From assembly GCA_902774055.1 (NCBI GenBank), contig CACYGX010000004.1, forward strand, positions 1 to 64,000: a DNA stretch of 64,000 nucleotides, in the 5' to 3' direction. The notes beneath the pieces are model-generated. The model worked only from the letters and a program-made list of their open reading frames with translations. It was not told the DNA's origin and searched no databases. The DNA comes from an uncultured Bacteroidales bacterium (lineage in GTDB: Bacteria; Bacteroidota; Bacteroidia; Bacteroidales; Muribaculaceae). The position numbers and the translations under genes are program-made. Below, one piece after another: positions 35,435-43,904 of this stretch; positions within the stretch are counted from its first letter, which is position 1; the number at the start of each line of letters is the position of its first letter.

Positions 35435-35804
35435 GTTTTTTACACTTAAATGACAATTTGGCTAACACTTGTCCGTCAGGAGCAGATAATTGGGTACGGC
35501 ACTCTACCCCACTCTCGCCCACAATGATATGGCTCATGGAGCAAGTTATCCGGGGCTGTTCCACCGGAGAGATGACTGACAGGAATTTCACATTCTTAAC
35601 CAGTGTGATTTCCAGCGGCAAACCCGTATGGTCCTCCAGGAGTCCTCTCGCCATCTGCATGAGACAAACGCCTGGCGTGATGGGCAATCCGGGAAAATGG
35701 GCCTTGTAAATCTCGTGCTCGGCATTGAGTTCGAGATCATATCGGGCCGTCCCCTCTTGGTTCTGCTGGCCAGTAACGGTATATAGATTATTGCGGAATG
35801 TCAT
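35424..35804 (-). CDS. Hotdog-fold 3-hydroxyacyl-ACP dehydratase-like protein
   Basis: 126 residues from ATG 35804, which puts the hotdog strand at the N-terminus; a longer frame to 35873 lies inside the upstream gene. AHFPGLPITPGVCLMQMA is the FabA/FabZ core, with the central-helix position taken by Q-M rather than E. It could be a dehydratase of the chain-extension cycle or a non-catalytic partner, like the paired dehydratases of aryl polyene systems. It overlaps the upstream gene by 17 bases. Confidence 0.78.
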   Translation of the reverse strand: MTFRNNLYTVTGQQNQEGTARYDLELNAEHEIYKAHFPGLPITPGVCLMQMARGLLEDHTGLPLEITLVKNVKFLSVISPVEQPRITCSMSHIIVGESGVECRTQLSAPDGQVLAKLSFKCKKRDE

Positions 35805-36276
35805 CGTAAATCGGTTCGTTTGGTTCGTGATAATCGGGTGCAGAGAGATTTCCATCATCGGCCATCGGGTCAAACTGGTAGATGATGTGGCGACGGCTGT
35901 TCTCGTAGGTGGTCTCGCCCCTTTCCAGCGCCTGAATCACTTTCTTGAGGTCGCCCTTGAGTGTGCGTTTGATATACCACTTGTCGAGCATGGGGAGCAC
36001 CGACAACAGTTTCACCTTCCCCTTCGTGGGGTTATAGGTAAAATCCATGGCAGTGATGCCAAACTCGTTGAAAATGCTACCCTTGAGCAAGTCTCCGTCG
36101 TGCAGAATCACGCACACACCGCTCACATACCCTTGAGGCATCTCAATCATCGCATTGAACTTCACACGTGAGCCCGCCTCCCGTGGCAGCAACGATTGTG
36201 CTGTGACAGAAAGCGACATCAGCGTGAGCATCAGCACGCTAATTAACGGCAAATGTGCTAGACGCAATCTGGCCAT
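35788..36276 (-). CDS. Secreted protein of unknown function (pigment cluster)
   Basis: 162 residues from ATG 36276 with a signal peptide (LPLISVLMLTLMSLSVTAQ). The mature part has KFNAMIEMPQGYVSGVCVIL, DFTYNPTKGKVKL and a C-terminal acidic tail (ADDGNLSAPDYHEPNEPIYDD). No lipobox. It starts inside the lolA gene (38-base overlap). By position it corresponds to the small periplasmic or lipoprotein component that accompanies LolA in aryl polyene clusters, but I see no sequence proof of that. Confidence 0.72.
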   Translation of the reverse strand: MARLRLAHLPLISVLMLTLMSLSVTAQSLLPREAGSRVKFNAMIEMPQGYVSGVCVILHDGDLLKGSIFNEFGITAMDFTYNPTKGKVKLLSVLPMLDKWYIKRTLKGDLKKVIQALERGETTYENSRRHIIYQFDPMADDGNLSAPDYHEPNEPIYDDIPQ

Positions 36277-36862
36277 TGGTCTTGACGTTCTTGAGTTCAA
36301 TAAAAGTTTTGTCACCGTTTTTCTCCACAAGTTCCACCATAGATACCATCGAGCTCTTCTTGTTGAAATAGAGCCTGATGCTACTGAACATCTGCTTCAT
36401 CTCCTTGCGTTGAGGAACCAGCGTAGCGACCCACGAGGTATTGCCATCGGTGATAGTCGTCTTGAAACTGCGTGTGTCGTTGAGGCAGTCGCCCACAACG
36501 CTGCTCATCATGATGCGCGCGATTTCCTTGAACAACTTGTTGCGTTCGACATCTATGACATCGGTCCGCTTGTCATTCTTAATCTGAACCTTATTGCCAT
36601 TGAGGATGAACGTGTACTTGTAGGGCGACACATACTCCCAACGCAGTTTGTCGCTCTGCTGATAGTACATCACACCACGCGACACGACTTTGTCACCCAA
36701 CATCTTGAGGTGCTTGGTCTGGACAAAGTCGCATTGCATCGACTTCACCGATGCAGCGGCTTGACCAATCATCTGCTTGACTTGTCCCTGCGTTACTTGG
36801 GCAACGGCAGGCTGATGGATTGCAAACAGCGACAATATAATGATAATCAACAGTTTCTTCAT
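36239..36862 (-). CDS. LolA-like outer-membrane lipoprotein carrier
   Basis: 207 residues with signal peptide (KKLLIIIILSLFAIHQPAVA). The LolA fold is shown by MQCDFVQTKHLKML, SRGVMYYQQSDKLRWEYVSPY and MVELVEKNGDKTFIELKNV. LolA paralogs in aryl polyene and flexirubin clusters are thought to carry the lipid through the periplasm to the outer membrane, so it should act with the MMPL exporter. It lies 7 bases before the SMR-like gene in the map and is read directly after it. Confidence 0.85.
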   Translation of the reverse strand: MKKLLIIIILSLFAIHQPAVAQVTQGQVKQMIGQAAASVKSMQCDFVQTKHLKMLGDKVVSRGVMYYQQSDKLRWEYVSPYKYTFILNGNKVQIKNDKRTDVIDVERNKLFKEIARIMMSSVVGDCLNDTRSFKTTITDGNTSWVATLVPQRKEMKQMFSSIRLYFNKKSSMVSMVELVEKNGDKTFIELKNVKTNGQIASSTFAVN

Positions 36863-36869
36863 CTTTCTA

Positions 36870-37223
36870 TCATTTTGCGATTAAACAACAGCCTAACATG
36901 ATGCAAAACACCCCCAACCAACGCGTGAGTGACACCTGCTCATGGAAAAAGACAATGGCTGCAACCATGCCCAGGACGTAGCTCAGGCTCACCATGGGAT
37001 AAGCCAGACTGAAGGGGAACACCTTGACGATATACATCCACAACAAGGAGGCGGCACCAAAGAGAAGCCCACTCATGGCAAACTGCCAGTTGACCAGCAT
37101 GCTTCCCCAGAACTCACGCGTCCACGCAAAAGCGGGCATCCGCATCAGGGCAAATTTCAAGAACACCTGGGCTGCAGCGAGCAGGGTGCTCTGGATTAGG
37201 GCGAGAGGTATTATCTTCCACAT
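36870..37223 (-). CDS. Small SMR/EamA-type membrane protein
   Basis: 117 residues with four hydrophobic helices (IIPLALIQSTLLAAAQVFLK, MSGLLFGAASLLWMYIV, YPMVSLSYVLGMVAAIVFF, WLGVFCIMLGCCLIA). YPMVSLSYVLGMVAAIVFFH is the EamA/SMR signature. Length and topology resemble ArnE/ArnF flippase subunits. Inferred role: flipping of a lipid intermediate. The start overlaps the ketosynthase stop by 13 bases. Confidence 0.78.
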   Translation of the reverse strand: MWKIIPLALIQSTLLAAAQVFLKFALMRMPAFAWTREFWGSMLVNWQFAMSGLLFGAASLLWMYIVKVFPFSLAYPMVSLSYVLGMVAAIVFFHEQVSLTRWLGVFCIMLGCCLIAK

Positions 37224-38995
37224 GTCAGTACTATTGCTCTAGAATAAATGGATGATGGTATCATTGGGATGCCTTCGCGCTCCAATAACGAGCGCAGGAG
37301 CGGTGTCATCTCATCGTGCAGGCCAACGAGTACCGAGTGGTAACGCCCGCTCTGCAAGAGAAGATGTGCGTCACGCAAGGCCCATTCTAGAGATGTCCCG
37401 ACGTGAGCATAGGTCACATTATAGCCATGACAGCCCAGGCGGATAGCAATGTTGCTGCCAATGGTATTGTGGGTGCTCTGCATGAAGTAGGTGGGCTTGA
37501 GTAAGACCTCACCTTCGTCACGCAGTTGTTCCAGCAATCGCTCGCTATAGTCCAGACAACCCCACATGGTCGTGGTGATGATGGCATCGGGTTTCTCGAT
37601 GCCTGCCTGTTCCAGGGCACGAAGCGATGACAGGAGCGAGCTCTTCATGATTCGACCCATTCGACGAGCCTCAAGGGGCTTAACGTAGTCACGAATGTCG
37701 GCAAGTTGAGCCTCATCGGTAATCTCGACTTCGGCCGCAACTGTCACGTCGATATCCTTGAAACTGATGTCGTTGCCGCCGCTTGTGGCCTGCCGTGAGA
37801 GAATGAGCGAACTGTCATTGCCGCCAAAACCGAAACTATTGCACAACACGTGGTTGATCTCACACTCCTCGGCACTCGTCGAGGGAGTGATGCCGTCAGC
37901 CATGGGATGCGACCAGCCCAGGTTGGTAGGGATAAAGCCGTGTCTCATCGCCAGCAAGCAAATAACGGCCTCGATGCTGCCCGAAGCACTGGTCGTGTGC
38001 CCCGTATAGCATTTTGTGCTGGAAACGGGCGGTAACTCATCACCGAACACGCGTTTCAAGGCCGCGCTCTCGCTCTGGTCGTTATTAGGTGTGCCCGTGC
38101 CGTGGGCGTTGATATACCGGATGTCGCTGGAGGCTAGTCCTGCCATATCAAGGGCTTGGGTCATCGCCAAGTAGGCGCCTTCGCCATCGGGCGAAGAGGC
38201 CGTCTGGTGGAAGGCGTCACAGGCGTTGCCGTATCCAGTGAGATAACCATAGATTTCAGCCCCGTGCGCGCTGGCGTGGTCTTCACGTTCCATCACGACA
38301 AACGCGGCACCCTCGCCCAGGTTTAGACCGGCTCGAGTGTCGTCAAACGGGCGGCAAATCTCCTTATCAAGAATCTGCAGCGAGTTAAAGCCGTTGAGAT
38401 GGAAGCGAGACAGCGCCTCGGTACCTCCGGCCACAACGATATCGGCAAGACCTGCCTTAAGCAGGTTGGCGCCAAGAATCAAAGCGTTGGCCGCCGAAGA
38501 GCAAGCAGTGGATATCGCAGTGTTGTCGTCAAACAGGCCATCGAAGTACCGTGCCATCAGCTCGGTGTTGGAACCGCAATCGTGCTGACGCAGGCAGTCA
38601 ATATTGGCATTCTCATCGGTAAAAGTGTTAAAGTGCTTCTCGGTAAGGTCCATGCCTCCAACAGTGGTTCCCGACACCAGTACAACACGCTTGCCAGGGT
38701 GAGTGCGCTTGAAAGTGATGAGGTCCGATTCATTGATTGCCTGACGCAAGGCCACCATGCCAAGCAGGGCAGTGCGGCTCAATTCGTGAGAGACATTAAT
38801 GCCGAGCAGGGTTTTCAACCCATCGTTAGAGAGTTTCACCTCGCCCACAGGCAACTCCTTGTGCTCCGATTCCAAGTGCTGCATCGTACCGATGCCCGTG
38901 CGTTGATGGCGCAGTGAATCGAGCACAGCCTCCTTATCATTGCCGATGGCGGAAATGATGCCTTGACCCGTTATGACGATGTTCGTTTTTTTCAT
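37211..38995 (-). CDS. Ketosynthase fused to a C-terminal KS-like (CLF-type) domain, copy 1
   Basis: 594 residues against ~410 for a plain FabF-type enzyme. Residues 1-402 are a complete KS with C165 (STACSS), H298 (NAHGTGTPNND) and H333 (YTGHTTSASG). Residues ~410-594 (VKPLEARRMGRIMKSSLLSS, ITTTMWGCLDYSERLL, FMQSTHNTIGSNIAIRLGCHG) resemble the N-terminal half-KS found as stand-alone 'chain length factor' proteins in aryl polyene clusters, with no Cys at the active-site position. It should elongate ACP-bound chains; the tail may set length or dimer partners. Confidence 0.85.
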   Translation of the reverse strand: MKKTNIVITGQGIISAIGNDKEAVLDSLRHQRTGIGTMQHLESEHKELPVGEVKLSNDGLKTLLGINVSHELSRTALLGMVALRQAINESDLITFKRTHPGKRVVLVSGTTVGGMDLTEKHFNTFTDENANIDCLRQHDCGSNTELMARYFDGLFDDNTAISTACSSAANALILGANLLKAGLADIVVAGGTEALSRFHLNGFNSLQILDKEICRPFDDTRAGLNLGEGAAFVVMEREDHASAHGAEIYGYLTGYGNACDAFHQTASSPDGEGAYLAMTQALDMAGLASSDIRYINAHGTGTPNNDQSESAALKRVFGDELPPVSSTKCYTGHTTSASGSIEAVICLLAMRHGFIPTNLGWSHPMADGITPSTSAEECEINHVLCNSFGFGGNDSSLILSRQATSGGNDISFKDIDVTVAAEVEITDEAQLADIRDYVKPLEARRMGRIMKSSLLSSLRALEQAGIEKPDAIITTTMWGCLDYSERLLEQLRDEGEVLLKPTYFMQSTHNTIGSNIAIRLGCHGYNVTYAHVGTSLEWALRDAHLLLQSGRYHSVLVGLHDEMTPLLRSLLEREGIPMIPSSIYSRAIVLTCGR

Positions 38996-39030
38996 TATCT
39001 CTAGAACGAGACTCGACGATCCTCTGATGG

Positions 39031-39288
39031 TTACTTGGTTCGGTGTTCACTCACATATTGGGCAATGCTCTCCACACTCTTGAAGATTTCCTTGCCCTCG
39101 GCCGGATTGGCGAGACGAATGCCATAATTCTTCTCCAGCAGCACAATCAGCTCCAAAGCGTCGATGGAGTCAAGTCCTAACCCCTCGCCGAACAAGGGCT
39201 CCTGGGCGTCGATCTCATCGGGCGTCATTTCCTCAAGGTTCAGCGCCTCAATAATGCGCTGCTTCAACTCTAAAATCAATTCTTCCAT
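39031..39288 (-). CDS. Acyl carrier protein (pigment cluster, second)
   Basis: 85 residues. LGLDSIDALELIVLLEKNYG carries the phosphopantetheine serine (~S40). It is typical of the DSxxxxEL type that carries growing chains. It is read 29 bases after the secreted-protein gene and 35 bases before the KS, and so is likely to serve that KS. Confidence 0.9.
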   Translation of the reverse strand: MEELILELKQRIIEALNLEEMTPDEIDAQEPLFGEGLGLDSIDALELIVLLEKNYGIRLANPAEGKEIFKSVESIAQYVSEHRTK

Positions 39289-39317
39289 ATATATCTTATT
39301 AAATGTTATTTTATCAA

Positions 39318-40109
39318 TTAATCAGCATAAGGCATTTTCCAATGACCATTGTTGTTAACTGCATTTGCATCAAGCGCCTCAGAATTGCGTTTGAAGAATT
39401 TCTTTGATTGTTTGTCATCCTTATTGGTGATAAGTTTCTTCATATGTTCAACCAAAGTAATAGCATTCTTGATATTATCATTAAGATTTTCGCTAGAATA
39501 AATCCAGTTAATGCAAACGCCTATCTGCGTTTGTTTCCAAATTCCCCCAGCCGAACGATTTACAATAGGGCACGAATCATAATACTTTCGAGGCCTTACA
39601 ATCAATACTGATATATCGTAGCCTGCTGTTTGTGTTGTGAATTGAAGGATAAAATGAGCTTGTTCAGGTTTGTTTACCACAGTCCAATATCCCCACTTTT
39701 TTACCATCTCTTTTACTTGTTGCTGTCCTGCCTGTTCGTAATCAGATGGGCTATCCGTTGGAATGTAAACACAGTTACCTTGAGCTATTAATGACCCCTG
39801 GATCGTGCTCTCATCAATTATTGGGAACAGTTCCTCTTGTTCAGCGTCATTAATCTTTGCTGTTTTTTGATTATCTATTGACAACACTGAACCATCAGCC
39901 TTGCGAACCATTAACACATCATTCTTTGCAATACGTAGAATTGGAGAATCTGAGTCTATATTCAGAGTATAAAACAAATAATCTTCACTTTGCTCCAAAT
40001 TATAGGCACTAATAGGATCACCGCTCTTGGGAACAATCAGATCTTGAGCTGATGCCATCAAAACACCCATTAAAACAAACACTAAATTGAGGATAGTTGT
40101 CTTAATCAT
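39318..40109 (-). CDS. Secreted protein of unknown function, AT-rich
   Basis: About 263 residues from ATG 40109 (a GTG lies two codons upstream) with a signal peptide (TTILNLVFVLMGVLMASAQ). The N-terminal mature part, DLIVPKSGDPISAYNLEQ... LRIAKNDVLMVRKADGSV, follows the pattern seen at the start of many Bacteroidetes envelope proteins (also in 48873 and 50212 here). The remainder is unrecognised (VKKWGYWTVVNKPEQAHFIL, NWIYSSENLNDNIKNAI). Base composition is visibly AT-richer than the flanking KS and ACP genes. It overlaps the KS stop by 8 bases, so it is in the operon. Confidence 0.75.
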   Translation of the reverse strand: MIKTTILNLVFVLMGVLMASAQDLIVPKSGDPISAYNLEQSEDYLFYTLNIDSDSPILRIAKNDVLMVRKADGSVLSIDNQKTAKINDAEQEELFPIIDESTIQGSLIAQGNCVYIPTDSPSDYEQAGQQQVKEMVKKWGYWTVVNKPEQAHFILQFTTQTAGYDISVLIVRPRKYYDSCPIVNRSAGGIWKQTQIGVCINWIYSSENLNDNIKNAITLVEHMKKLITNKDDKQSKKFFKRNSEALDANAVNNNGHWKMPYAD

Positions 40110-41826
40110 AATCACGAGTTGATAAATTTTGAATTATTGAAATATCGGCGATGAAGTGGTCATTATCTTCGTAGTCGAGCCAGCCCGTTATCATGCTATG
40201 GGTTGACTTGTCGAGCATTGACGCTTCCATCACCTGTTCCATTGTTTTCTCATCGCGGCACGGCAAGATATATAACGAGGTCTCACCGTGGAAAAGGTTG
40301 CGCATGGCAACTTCACTGGTCGCCATATTAGGCAGAGTATATACAAAAATCGACGGGCTCGGGAAGCACCCTTCTTTATCGGCAATCGTTGCCAAATAAG
40401 CCCGATCGGCCTGGATTGACGACGAATGGTTAAACAACACGACAGCCCGATTCTCGCTGGCGGTGAAACGCTCAGCGCCCTCGGCTTGCAGCAGTAACTC
40501 AGTAGCAACCAGAGCCAGACGGCTCAGCATGTCCATCTTGTATATTTTGGGATAATTCCCTATCATCTGCTTGTAGATGGCAGTAATGCGGTCACCCTCA
40601 GCAGGTTGTATCTCGCGCTGTTCACCATCGACCATGAGTTGGTCGGGCGTCAAGACGACATGATGAGTCCTGGTGTAGTCTGATGGCAATACGTCGTCAG
40701 GGGCCAGAACAGGTGTTTTGGATACCAGCAAGGCAGCATTGCTGCCACCGAACCCCGAAATCATCTTGACGAAACTCTCTTTATCGGTCTGTTGATTCTG
40801 GGAAGAGAGGCGGATCTTTCCCGAAACGCCACGTTCACTGAAGCCTCTGGTGCCCAGCACCATGTTGTCCTGGGCGGCACGTATCGAAATGACGGTCTCG
40901 AGCACGCCAGCAGCACCCATCGTGTGCCCATAGTATCCCTTGAGCGCATTGACGGGCACATCGTTCAGTCCGGCCCGTTCAATGGCTACCGACTCCATCT
41001 GGTCGTTGAACATCGTTGCCGTGCCGTGGGCATTGATGAAGGCCAGCTGCCCAACAACGCTATCGGCACGCGTGCCACACAATGCCAACCGTGCACCCTC
41101 GCCATTCTTGGACGGGGAACTCACATGGAAGGCATCGTTGCGAACAGCGCCGCTCTCGATGCACCAGTGGTCACCCTGTTGCGCAACGCGGTCGCTACTC
41201 AGCACCAACGTTGCCGCGGCCTCACCCAGATTGAGGCCGAGGCGTTCCAGGTCAAAGGGGCGGCAAGGCTCCTGCGAGACAGCTTTCAACGACTGGAAAC
41301 CCGATACCGTGAATTTGTTTTGCACATCGGCGCCACAGACCACAGCATAGTCATATGCGCCCTTCTCGAGCAGTCTCATAGCCAAAATAATGGCCGAAAC
41401 GCCCGAAATACAGGCATTGCAAGCCACAACAGGCGTTGTGGTAAAGCCTAGCTTTGAGGCAATACGTTGGGCTGTATCGCCGGGGTAGTAAATGCTGGGA
41501 ACGGGACGGTTGTCCTCGAGTTCTTCGATATTACCCTTTGTCGTCCCAAGAACAAACACCACATTAGGCGCCGAGACATTAATGCCACTCTGGTCTATCG
41601 CCTGGCTGGCTGAATGGATGACCAGCGACTCAAAGCGGGTCATATCGTCGATGGCCATCGCCAGATTCTGCTCAGCGGTAAACAATGCAGCCGTGAACGG
41701 TTCAGGCAATCCCCAATGGTTCTCATAATACCGCAGAGCGGAATTGCCCGACTTGACGGACAGGTAATTCTGCTCGGTCGTATTGCCAAGGGGAGATGTC
41801 ACATTATCGGCGATATGATAAACCAT
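40102..41826 (-). CDS. Ketosynthase fused to a C-terminal KS-like domain, copy 2
   Basis: 574 residues. KS domain ~1-372 with C139 (CNACISG), H267 (NAHGTATMFND) and H301 (YYGHTMGAAG), all intact. A linker leads to a C-terminal ~170-residue half-KS-like region (YKMDMLSRLALVATELLL, RAVVLFNHSSSIQADRAYLA, FVYTLPNMATSEVAMRN). The N-terminus is shorter than in FabF and copy 1. It probably pairs with the KS at 37211 or 46864 as in KS-CLF heterodimers, although both copies keep the triad. Confidence 0.83.
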   Translation of the reverse strand: MVYHIADNVTSPLGNTTEQNYLSVKSGNSALRYYENHWGLPEPFTAALFTAEQNLAMAIDDMTRFESLVIHSASQAIDQSGINVSAPNVVFVLGTTKGNIEELEDNRPVPSIYYPGDTAQRIASKLGFTTTPVVACNACISGVSAIILAMRLLEKGAYDYAVVCGADVQNKFTVSGFQSLKAVSQEPCRPFDLERLGLNLGEAAATLVLSSDRVAQQGDHWCIESGAVRNDAFHVSSPSKNGEGARLALCGTRADSVVGQLAFINAHGTATMFNDQMESVAIERAGLNDVPVNALKGYYGHTMGAAGVLETVISIRAAQDNMVLGTRGFSERGVSGKIRLSSQNQQTDKESFVKMISGFGGSNAALLVSKTPVLAPDDVLPSDYTRTHHVVLTPDQLMVDGEQREIQPAEGDRITAIYKQMIGNYPKIYKMDMLSRLALVATELLLQAEGAERFTASENRAVVLFNHSSSIQADRAYLATIADKEGCFPSPSIFVYTLPNMATSEVAMRNLFHGETSLYILPCRDEKTMEQVMEASMLDKSTHSMITGWLDYEDNDHFIADISIIQNLSTRDYD

Positions 41827-41852
41827 CGTATTCTTTTTCAGGTTATTATCAG

Positions 41853-42278
41853 TTATCCTTCATCACACACATGCCAGCGCTTTTTCCACTGCTGATAAAA
41901 CTCGGGATTTTCCCACATGAGTTGATAGTCCAAGTCAAGGAAAACCTGCACCGAGTGTGCCGTGGCGATGAGCGACTCGTCTTCCATGTCGCGTATCTCG
42001 TAGTCAAAGACGATTTTTGCCGCCTCGGTTGGCCGATAGATAATATCGACACGAGGGCGCATACCGTATTTGATGACCTTCTTGTACTGCATATTCAACT
42101 CGACAAGAGGTGCCGTGCACTGGTTGTCAAAAAAAGTCATGTATCCCAGGCCATACTTGGCACCGAAAGCCTCACGGGCGTCCTCGAAATAGACGGCATA
42201 GGATCCATGCCAAACTACTCCCATCGAGTCCACCTCGCTGAATCTCACTTCCAGTTCCTTAGATGCTTTTAGTTCCAT
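41853..42278 (-). CDS. YbgC-like hotdog acyl thioesterase
   Basis: 141 residues. EVRFSEVDSMGVVWHGSYAV is the 4HBT motif with the catalytic Asp; YFEDAREAFG follows. It should hydrolyse acyl-CoA or acyl-ACP. In related clusters a 4HBT thioesterase releases starter or finished chains. It lies 26 bases upstream of the KS in reading order and 15 bases after the dehydratase. Confidence 0.87.
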   Translation of the reverse strand: MELKASKELEVRFSEVDSMGVVWHGSYAVYFEDAREAFGAKYGLGYMTFFDNQCTAPLVELNMQYKKVIKYGMRPRVDIIYRPTEAAKIVFDYEIRDMEDESLIATAHSVQVFLDLDYQLMWENPEFYQQWKKRWHVCDEG

Positions 42279-42293
42279 CTCTTGTTTGTTGAT

Positions 42294-42752
42294 TTAATCT
42301 TCACTCTTAACGGCAATCTTAATCTCGGTGCTCGCCAATTCGGTACCATTACAGGTGACTATGGCGCTTGCCAAGGTCATACCGAAGACTTCTTCCTGAA
42401 CCTCGACAACAGTGGTTATCTTGTCACCCACACGGGGCAATGACGTGACTTCCATGTTGCGAACGGCGCCGATAAACCCAATCTGTATGCCTTTCTTCAA
42501 GATGAACTTATTCACATAGCCAATGCGCGCGGCACAGGTCTGTGCGATGTTTTCCATCAAGCCCTCGGCAGTGAAGCGCCCTTGCTCCACAAAGAGGTTG
42601 CCGGGCATCACCTCCAACTCGGTTATCGTCTTTCGTTCATCAAAGCCCACAAGGCTGGAAACCATCACAAACGGCTCCTGCTGCGGCAAGAGCTCGTGAA
42701 TGTCAAGGGCTCTGAGTTCCTTCTCGTTAGGGTGTAAGGAATCTGCTATCAT
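42294..42752 (-). CDS. FabZ-like dehydratase with altered active site
   Basis: 152 residues from ATG 42752 (4-base ATGA overlap with the acyltransferase; TTG 42761 rejected). The hotdog fold is ELLPQQEPFVMVSSLVGFD, then EGLMENIAQTCA (E67 at the catalytic-acid position). In FabZ the first motif is LPHRYPF; here the catalytic His is Gln (Q24). It is therefore either a specialised dehydratase, as in other Bacteroidetes clusters with LPQ, or a non-catalytic partner of the hotdog protein at 35424. Confidence 0.8.
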   Translation of the reverse strand: MIADSLHPNEKELRALDIHELLPQQEPFVMVSSLVGFDERKTITELEVMPGNLFVEQGRFTAEGLMENIAQTCAARIGYVNKFILKKGIQIGFIGAVRNMEVTSLPRVGDKITTVVEVQEEVFGMTLASAIVTCNGTELASTEIKIAVKSED

Positions 42753-43630
42753 GATTGCCAAAATTCATAGTAGTTATACCATTGGGCGGGATACATCTTG
42801 AGAATCCTTTCCAACTCGTTGACGAAGGCCGCGGCTAGTTGCCTCTCCTGTTCGCGACGTGGCGCCTGCTTGTCATAGTCGAGCGGCGTCACATAGACTT
42901 TGTAGCCCCTCAACGACGACTTCATGACGTGGACAGTAATCACATTGATGCCTCGGGCAGTAGCGACACTGAAGGGTCCTAGCGGGAAACGGGCCTCCGC
43001 GCCCAGGAAGGGCAAAGAAATGGATTTCTCTGAGCCGAAGAACCGATCGGCCGGCATACTGAGAATTTCGCCATTCTGCAGCACGCGGTTCATCTCGAAC
43101 ACATGACTCATGTCCTGAGTGACAGGAATCATGTGAATGTGATTGTCCACAAACAACTTGTCGCGGTTCTCCATGACAGTGGATTTCTCGCCGAAGTAAA
43201 CCAGGGCATTAAACTGCTTGTCATCGCTCAGCAGGGTGTAACCCGCCAGTTCGTAGTTGCCCACATGGGAACTGAGCTGCAAAAAGGCATCTTCGGCTTG
43301 GGAAAGGCGCTGAAAATGCTCGAATCCCTCCACCTCGATGTTGAACTTCTTGCCCGCATACATGGCGAAGCGGTCTATCACGACCTGCCCAAACAGGCAA
43401 TGGTTAGTGTAAGTCTTCCATGCTGATTTCAGGCGACCAAAGCCATGACGGTGGCGAAAGTAACGATAGGCCGTGACACGGCTGGCGTTGAGCACCAAGC
43501 AGACAGGGACGACAAAGACGGACGCAAAGGCATACAGCAGCCTGATGTCCATCCATCGCAGCACGGCAATAAGCCATCGATGCATCCATCCCGTGCCAAA
43601 GGTCGTTCCAGCCCACGCCCTGTCAGCCAT
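42749..43630 (-). CDS. LpxL/HtrB-like lipid acyltransferase
   Basis: 293 residues with an N-terminal membrane anchor (LLYAFASVFVVPVCLVL). The LpxL/HtrB family motif HX4E is at H122-E127 (LSSHVGNYELAG), followed by the DRFFGSEKSISLPFLG block. It should move an acyl chain from ACP to a lipid on the inner face of the inner membrane. It shares one base with the ACP stop (TGATG), suggesting translational coupling with that ACP. Confidence 0.87.
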   Translation of the reverse strand: MADRAWAGTTFGTGWMHRWLIAVLRWMDIRLLYAFASVFVVPVCLVLNASRVTAYRYFRHRHGFGRLKSAWKTYTNHCLFGQVVIDRFAMYAGKKFNIEVEGFEHFQRLSQAEDAFLQLSSHVGNYELAGYTLLSDDKQFNALVYFGEKSTVMENRDKLFVDNHIHMIPVTQDMSHVFEMNRVLQNGEILSMPADRFFGSEKSISLPFLGAEARFPLGPFSVATARGINVITVHVMKSSLRGYKVYVTPLDYDKQAPRREQERQLAAAFVNELERILKMYPAQWYNYYEFWQS

Positions 43631-43875
43631 CAGTCGTTCACTTTCTTCTCAATATAGTCACAGAACTCGCTCAGCGTGGTAACGCCCACCATATCCTCGG
43701 GCTTGATCTTGAAGCCGAAGTTCTTCTCAACAATCACAACGATATCGACAAAGTCGAGGCTATCGATGCCCATGTCGTCCTTTAACTTGGCGTCGTCAAA
43801 GATCTTGTCCTCGTCAATCTCGAGGTCATCGATCAGGAAAGCTTTTACTTTTTCTTCAATTTCTTGTCTAGACAT
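43630..43875 (-). CDS. Acyl carrier protein (pigment cluster, third)
   Basis: 81 residues. GIDSLDFVDIVVIVEKNFG has the phosphopantetheine serine (~S38); the rest is highly acidic, typical of a type II ACP. It is linked by TGATG to the LpxL-like acyltransferase and lies 29 bases after the O-methyltransferase. Confidence 0.9.
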   Translation of the reverse strand: MSRQEIEEKVKAFLIDDLEIDEDKIFDDAKLKDDMGIDSLDFVDIVVIVEKNFGFKIKPEDMVGVTTLSEFCDYIEKKVND

Positions 43876-43904
43876 AAAAAAATATATTGATTTACAAATG
43901 TTAA

